From Merluccius polli (taxonomy: Eukaryota > Chordata > Actinopteri > Gadiformes > Merlucciidae), in assembly GCA_030340625.1 (NCBI GenBank), contig JAOPHQ010002314.1:23501-87500 (forward strand): a DNA stretch of 64,000 nucleotides, given 5' to 3'. Both the position numbers and the translations under genes were made by a program. Below the pieces are notes generated by a model. It was not told the origin of the DNA. It saw only the letters and a list, made by a program, of their open reading frames with translations, and did not search any database. Position 1 is the stretch's first letter; the number at the start of each line of letters is the position of its first letter. Shown here one piece after another: positions 58,201-64,000 of the stretch.

Positions 58201-58781
58201 TGCAGACGACCAGACAGGCACAGGCTGTCACAGAATAATGTGCAGAGAGCAACACCCCTCCCCCGCTCTAAGTCACTTCTCAGAGGCAACACTCACCACA
58301 ATTTAATCTTAAAGTTAGGACCTGTGAAGCGCGTGGTGTCTTATGAATGCAATGAACACATTGATTATTACAGCATGCACAATACCATACAATGAAATTA
58401 TCATAGAGACATGAATGATTATTTAATCAATCATGTGCTGGTAATTCTTTAGTCTTTATCTTTTGAAAGCCCTTTAAAAGTGTTATTTTCCTCCAACCCA
58501 AGACTAAGTATCCATTCCACATTCCCCCCCCCTCTAAAAGCGGTATATAATGTGGAGATTAGAAACAAAATGGTATAGTAACAAAATCCTACTTTATCTC
58601 TATAGTTAAATTAGTCTTTAGCAATTTATTAGAATTAAAATCAATAAACCTGCTAGTTTGATAGTATCTAGACTAAAACTGGAAGTGGACCTGTTTGCAG
58701 TTGCATTGCCAGAGACAATTTGCATGACTGTGCCAGCATTAGTGAGCAATTATTGTCTGATCCTAAGAACCAATCGCTGTC
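58201..58781. other. no feature seen
   Basis: Unique A/T-rich sequence with a short poly-C near 58524-58532; no gene. Confidence 0.6.
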
Positions 58782-59687
58782 CAGGGGTCCGTTTCACAAA
58801 GCAGGTTTAGTGAAAACTCTGAGTTTATTAACCCTGAAATGAGGGAAACACTGTTTTCCGTTTCACAAAGGGAGGTAACTCAAACCAGAGAAAGAGGGGT
58901 AACTCTAGCCAGTTTCACAGAGAGAGGTAACTTGAGCTCTCGGTCAGTTACCGTAGTAACAGACTCTATGAAACTAACCTGGTCGGGACCAGGTTTTTCA
59001 CAATGGACCTCGAGGTTCTCTCTGTCTCCGCTCTCTTTCAGCCACACACGCCATTTGATTTCCTCATTCATTCAGTCAGCAGTCGAGTTTTGGCGTTGTA
59101 CAATGTCAGAGATGCTGAGCAAGGCAACTGTATACAGTCAAATAGCCACTTAAAATTTACTTTACAGTGTAAAACATGATCAAAATGATCATGCCGAGGT
59201 CTTATCTGTTTGAACAATGTTTTTATATGTCATCTTAAGCTGCTGCCAAGTGCGCTTCTCCCCCGCGGGATTGCACCTAAATGAAATAAATAAATGGTTA
59301 CCATTCAAGCAGTTTTCCCCTCTAATATTATTGTGATTGCAAAGGACTCCATTTAAACTTATGCAGCAGTGTTGCACTTCATACTAAAAACGTGTTGAAA
59401 TTCGCCATATGAGCGCATTAGGATTTCCAATTGGAGGTTGGTGAAAAACGTAGACCTCCTCTTCCCTGTTGCCATGGTGACTCGTCGAATCGGGGCTCCA
59501 TTGATGCTGGCTTTTTATAGTTGTGGTGCACACGCTTAACCCTGAAACTACTCTGAGTTGATAAAATTAACTCAAATCCGCTGTTCTGGAACCGAAAACT
59601 GAGAGTTTTCTATTTCAGAGTAGATCAACTCAGCGTTTAGGATTAGACTCAGAGGTTGTTGAACCTGCTTTGTGAAACGGACCCCTG
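58782..59687. mobile_element. inverted-terminal-repeat MITE, 906 bp
   Basis: Termini CAGGGGTCCGTTTCACAAAG and, inverted, the same 20-mer, continuing about 6 bp further (CAGGTT). Repeated GTTTCACA and GAGGTAACT motifs lie inside the left end. No matching 8-bp or 3-bp flank was seen, so the superfamily is open. No transposase ORF is recognisable. Confidence 0.78.
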
Positions 59688-59808
59688 AAAGCTAGTTGAG
59701 ATTGTGTATATATTCTGGCCATTTGAAAAAAAAAGTAGTAGAAGTAGTAAGTAGGCCACTTTTCCAGGAGACCACTTTTTTCTACATCGATGTTTTCGAT
59801 TTGTCGAT

Positions 59809-60150
59809 TTGTCGGCTCGAAAAATTGACAAAGACGTTATCTTTTTGAAGGACTTGATCAACCCAGGAAAGTTCAACACAGTACTTGAGGCTGTAAAAAA
59901 TATGACTGGGTTTGATGCCTTAACAAACAGATTCTCAGTTCCCTCAACAGCACTGAAACTGCGCCACTCCCTTGTGAAGGTGTCGCATATTGTGCAAGGA
60001 GAGGCTCTGCGTCAAGAGGACAATGCCTTAAAGGGAAGGGTGGAACAGTTCATCAAATTAATTAAGCTAGAATGGACAACACGTTTCATCCAACGCACTG
60101 AAAACCCTGTACCAGAACAAATGGAACAGCTCTGGCAATATCCAAAATAG
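59809..60150 (+). pseudogene. fragment of a fish tyrosine-recombinase-like mobile-element protein
   Basis: About 110 codons without ATG: DLINPGKFNTVLEAVKNMTG, LTNRFSVPSTALKLRHSL, HIVQGEALRQEDNALKG and KLEWTTR. The pattern (helix, GF/Y-D...N.....PS.ALKL.HSL.K......EAL) resembles the N-terminal, core-binding-like region of a teleost and cnidarian protein family whose C-terminus carries tyrosine-recombinase motifs. That resemblance is from memory. The catalytic domain is absent; the frame ends where the downstream tandem array begins (60133), so the array truncates it. Another possibility is an unrelated domesticated gene exon. Confidence 0.5.
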
Positions 60151-60278
60151 CAAGATCTGTTGTTGCTATTCTTAGATATATATCTTATATCTATGTTATA
60201 GATATATAAGCTGTAAATACAACTCACTCAAAAAGCCACAATGACAACATTGTTGGGGCAACTGTACTTGCAAAATAA

Positions 60279-60359
<81 letters not shown>

Positions 60360-63055
60360 GTATATATCATAATTATCTCTTAAGAATCTCTCTCTATCCA
60401 TTTTGCTTATTTATTTCTTACTCATCCTCATGTTGGAGTGTGAATGTCACTCTATGCTATCTAAGAGGGAACTTCTGTCATTATGTATCAGCCAACAGTG
60501 GACCCCTGTCATTCCATACAGTAGAAGTGTGGACCATTTTCTGTAATGCAAATCAACAATTCTAATGCATTTCTTTAAATGTAGATTGGGGACTGACGCA
60601 CATTGTAAAATGTATGGAAATCACTCATTGTTAGATGGAAGATAAAGGTACATTTTGGGGATTGAACTATTATAAAAGTATAGTCCCTAAAAGTGTCTTT
60701 TTTTTTTTTATACCAGACTTGTTTATTATATTTTTTAATAGATATAATCTTGCTACTGACTGTTCTATTCCTAATTACTAATTACAGCTTAGTGTTTTTT
60801 TTCTTTTCCCTGCATTTTTAAATTCTAAAGTATTTACTACTCCCTTGCCTTCTGGGTAGCCCTTTATTTAATACAGTGTCATACTTGACAATGGTTAAGC
60901 AATCCATTAAAGCTGAGCGTTTAGATTCTGTTACAGAAACATATTAACATTGTGTTGGACGAATAATTATTACATTAGTTGAGATTACCATCTTTTCGTT
61001 GCAATATATTTTTGTTATTTCCTCTATTCGTAAAAGCAGGAGTGTGTATGTCGCTCCACGCTATCTAAGAAGGGACTTGTGTCATTTTGTAATAGCCAAC
61101 AGTGGACCTCTGTCATTACATACAAAAAAGTTACGTTATGCAAATCAACAGATACAATGCATTCCTTTAGCCGTAGACTAAGCACACAAGTTTGTAGTTG
61201 TAAAAAAACAAAAACCTTATTAAGTTTAGAAATTTGTGTTCATGTCTTTTGTGAAATTAAGCCATCCTCTAGCTGACTTGTCCGTTGTATCGCAGACAAA
61301 TTTATAATTTCTGGGCCTCTGTCCTATATACCATGCTAAATTGTTCTCTGGCAATATCCAAAATAGCAAGTTCTGTTGTTGCTATTCTTAGATATATAAC
61401 TTATAGATATATAAACTGTAAATACAACTCACTCAAAAAGCCACAATGACAACATTGTTGGGGCAACTTTACTTGCAAAATAACACAATATATATATATA
61501 TATATATATATATCATAATTAGATTCTTATTATCTCTTAAGAATCTCTCTATCCATTTTGCTTATTTATTTCTTACTCATCCATGTTGGAGTGTGAATGT
61601 CACTCTATGCTATCTAAGAGGGAACTTCTGTCATTATGTACCAGCCAACAGTGGACCCCTGTCATTCCATACAGTAGAAGTGTGGACCATTTTCTGTAAT
61701 GCAAATCAACAATTCTAATGCATTTCTTTAAATGTAGATTGGGGACTGACGAAATTGTAAAATGTATGGAAATCACTCATTGTTAGATGGAAGATAAAGG
61801 TACATTTTGGGGATTGAACTATTTTAAAAGTCTAGTCCCTAAAAGTGTCTTTTTTTTTTACCAGACTTGTTTATTATATTTTTTAATAGATATGATCTTG
61901 CTACTGACTGTTCTATTCCTAATTACTAATTACAGCTTAGTTTTTTTTTTTCTTTTCCCTGCATTTTTAAATTCTAAAGTACTTACTACTCCCTTGCCTT
62001 CTGGGTAGCCCTTTATTTAATACAGTGTCATACTTGACAATGGTTAAAGCAATCCATTAAAGCTGAGCGTTTAGATTCTGTTACAAAAACATATTAACAT
62101 TGTGTTGGACGAATAATTATTACATTAGTTGAGATTACCATCTTTTCGTTGCAATATATTTTTGTTATTTCCTCTATTCGTAAAAGCAGGAGTGTGTATG
62201 TCGCTCCACGCTATCTAAGAAGGGACTTGTGTCATTTTGTAATAGCCAACAGTGGACCTCTGTCATTACATACAAAAAAGTTACGTCATGCAAATCAACA
62301 GATAAAATGCATTCCTTTAGCCGTAGACTAAGCACACAAGTTTGTAGTTGTAAAAAAACTAAAACTTTATTAAGTTTAGAAATTTCTGGGCCTCTGTCCT
62401 ATATACCATGCTAAATTGTTCTCTGGCAATATCCAAAATAGCAAGATCTGTTGTTGCTATTCTTAGATATATAACTTATAGATATATAAGCTGTAAATAC
62501 AACTCACTCAAAAAGCCACAATGACAACATTGTTGGGGCAACTTTACTTGCAAAATAACACTATATATATCATAATTAGATTCTTATTACTTACTCATCC
62601 TCATGTTGGAGTGTGAATGTCACTCTATGCTATCTAAGAGGGAACTTCTGTCATTATGTATCAGCCAACAGTGGACCCCTGTCATTCCATACAGTAGAAG
62701 TGTGGACCATTTTCTGTAATGCAAATCAACAATTCTAATGCATTTCTTTAAATGTAGATTGGGGACTGATGAAATTGTAATTTTTTTAAAATACTTTTTT
62801 ATTGATACAAATGAATAGATAGGTTTTTGTTTGACTGTTCTATTCCTAAAAACACACTAACAAATCAAGTTTGACAAATTATTATTACATTAGTTGAGAT
62901 TACTATCTTTTCCTTACAGTATATATAGTTATTTCCTCTTTTCATAAAAGCAGGAGTGTGAATGTCGCTCCACGCTATCTAAGAGGGGACTTGTGTCATT
63001 TTGTAATAGCCAACAGTGGACCCCTGTCATTACATACAAAAAAAGTGTGGAACTT
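60133..63055. repeat. 1.1-1.2-kb tandem array, about 2.6 units
   Basis: CTGGCAATATCCAAAATAGC starts units at about 60132, 61340 and 62423. Each contains an (AT)n tract of variable length (60282-60352, 61490-61512, short in unit 3), a GGAGTGTGAATGTCACTC module and a GGAGTGTGTATGTCGCTC module. Unit 3 has internal deletions. Short ORFs repeated at 60999 and 62149 are repeat copies. Confidence 0.92.
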
Positions 63056-63509
63056 TTAAAGCTGAGCCTTTACATTTTGTTAGAAAAATACACTATTTTT
63101 GTTTGTTGTTTGCATTTTTGTTTGTTGTTTGCATGTTTGAAGAGACTGGTTTTCTTCGTGTTTGCATGTTTGAAGAGACTGGTTTTCTTTACTAAGTAGG
63201 CTGTTTAACAGCCCTCTACAGTCTGAATGACCCTCTGGGGCTGCAGGCCATTCACACAATAGAGGAGTGTTTGAAGCGACGTGTGTGAATTGGTCGTGAA
63301 CTTCCAGCTCCTGGCCAGCAGAGGCGCTGCTGAGTATGGACTTAAACACTCACACACTTTCAGGTCCCCTCTTGGCAAAAGTTGAGAAAATGCACCAAAA
63401 TGTGTTAGGCATGTTTTTAGCTTGATTTAAGGCATGACCAAGAGGGGACCTGAAAAATGTCCCCTCTTGGCTCGGAGGTCCCCTGTTGGTGAAGGTGTTA
63501 CGACGCCAA
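63056..63509. other. right arm of the block with clustered GGGGAC motifs
   Basis: A short tandem duplication (GTTTGCATGTTTGAAGAGAC, twice at 63130-63180), then GGTCCCCTCTTGG, CCAAGAGGGGACCT, GTCCCCTCTTGG and GGTCCCCTGTTGG in 63363-63490 in both orientations. Confidence 0.8.
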
Positions 63510-63536
63510 AGTCCCCTGTTGGATAGTTAGGCAAGT

Positions 63537-63537
63537 G

Positions 63538-63592
<55 letters not shown>

Positions 63593-63606
63593 ACACACAC
63601 ACACAC
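63537..63606. repeat. CA microsatellite
   Basis: (CA)n directly outside the right boundary of the block; a similar tract lies outside its left boundary. Confidence 0.95.
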
Positions 63607-63780
63607 CAGTGCACATCAACTTTCTTGATCTACCGTCCCTTCCTCCTTCCCATCCTCTGTCTCACTCTGTCTCCCCATCCTTTCACTAGCATGTGTGTGT
63701 GTGCGCGTGTATGTGTGTATGTCTGTGTGCGCGTCCACCCTCCGCCTCCGTTCCCTACCTTACTCCCCTGTGTCCTCCAG

Positions 63781-64000
63781 GTGCGTCTGCTCTACTGCTC
63801 CCAGGAGGAGGCCGAGATGGTGTTCCGGGCAGCCTGGGCTGCGGGTCAGGCCGGCGCCTCACACATGTGGTTCGCTGTGGGGCCGGCTCTCTCGGGTCTG
63901 GGCATGGAGAACCTGCCGCGGGCGCTGTTCGCAGTGCGGCCCCAGGGGTGGCGCGACGAGCCCCGGCGGAGGATCGCCCGCGGCGTGTCGGTGCTGACAC
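63781..64000 (+). CDS. grin2d: NMDA receptor GluN2 subunit (GluN2D-like), one partial exon
   Basis: GluN2 subunits form glutamate-gated cation channels with GluN1 at synapses. The acceptor (pyrimidine tract, TGTCCTCCAG) precedes 73 open codons, starting VRLLYCSQEEAEMVFRAAWA, then HMWFAVGPALSG, LFAVRPQGWRDE and ending GVSVLT at the window edge. This is part of the extracellular amino-terminal domain (second lobe). WRD and FAVR in place of the SYDEW/ISV pattern of GluN2A/2B argue for GluN2D, with GluN2C next; this is from remembered sequence. Codons are very GC-rich. No upstream exons of the amino-terminal domain were recognised before it, so it could be a normal exon after a huge intron, a stray duplicate or a misjoin. 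Confidence 0.75.
   Translation, partial: MRLLYCSQEEAEMVFRAAWAAGQAGASHMWFAVGPALSGLGMENLPRALFAVRPQGWRDEPRRRIARGVSVLT

Larger units (their letters stand above)
51675..63522. mobile_element. 11.8-kb composite block bounded by inverted CCAACAGGGGACT
   Basis: The 13-mer CCAACAGGGGACT is at 51675-51687, and its reverse complement AGTCCCCTGTTGG at 63510-63522; a second inverted copy lies at 63478-63490. Outside both ends is CA microsatellite (ACACATACACA on either side), as if a unit had inserted in a CA tract. Inside are two tandem arrays sharing one GGGGAC-centred module, a tyrosine-recombinase-like fragment and later insertions. It may be a decayed giant transposon or a satellite locus; mobility is inferred, not shown. 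Confidence 0.45.

Overview
The window looks like genomic DNA of a bony fish (teleost). Coding exons are short and separated by GT-AG introns, the three recognisable genes are vertebrate orthologues, and most of the rest is microsatellite and DNA-transposon debris of kinds I know from teleosts (hAT-like MITEs, tRNA-derived SINE tails, a LINE). Dinucleotide repeats are extremely dense (TG/CA, CT/GA, AT), which recalls codfish-like genomes, but that is only an impression. I see no bacterial operon, CRISPR array or viral genome.

Layout. 200-10453 (+): the last ten coding exons of abcb11, the bile salt export pump, 598 codons plus stop, covering the second membrane domain and the second nucleotide-binding domain. 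Every exon junction keeps frame; the N-terminal half lies before base 1. 10454 to about 11170: its 3' UTR. 11.2-34.9 kb: a gene-free stretch holding a hAT MITE with a perfect 8-bp target duplication (15186-15726), two inverted copies of one roughly 0.8-kb transposon (19005-19810 and 24236-25043), a TTAA-flanked element (22902-23658), and a 52-bp minisatellite (29128-29751) whose first unit is split by a 0.9-kb transposon (28210-29118). 34876-35862 (-): b3galt1, one intact coding exon of 328 codons, convergent with abcb11, with a GC-rich 5' leader up to a probable splice acceptor at 36145.

36.1-51.7 kb: TG, CT, CA and GA microsatellites, a 38-bp minisatellite (40339-40605), a 1.6-kb array of 20-bp GC-box-like units (41951-43550), a candidate unidentified first coding exon (48635-48799) and a hAT element with its target duplication (49232-50077).

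51675-63522: an 11.8-kb composite block bounded by an inverted 13-mer, CCAACAGGGGACT, and filled with variants of a GGGGAC-centred motif in both orientations. It holds a 1.87-kb tandem array, a 1.1-1.2-kb tandem array, a fragment that looks like a fish tyrosine-recombinase-type mobile-element protein, and later insertions (a hAT element, a truncated LINE, a MITE). It is the strongest candidate here for an undescribed mobile or satellite system.

63781-64000 (+): the start of an exon of an NMDA-receptor GluN2 subunit (closest by eye to GluN2D), cut by the window end. No earlier exon of that gene was recognised upstream.

The three genes share no obvious pathway: a canalicular bile-salt exporter, a Golgi galactosyltransferase and a neuronal glutamate-receptor subunit. 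abcb11 and b3galt1 are near each other on human chromosome 2, so that pair fits conserved synteny; the receptor exon does not obviously belong.
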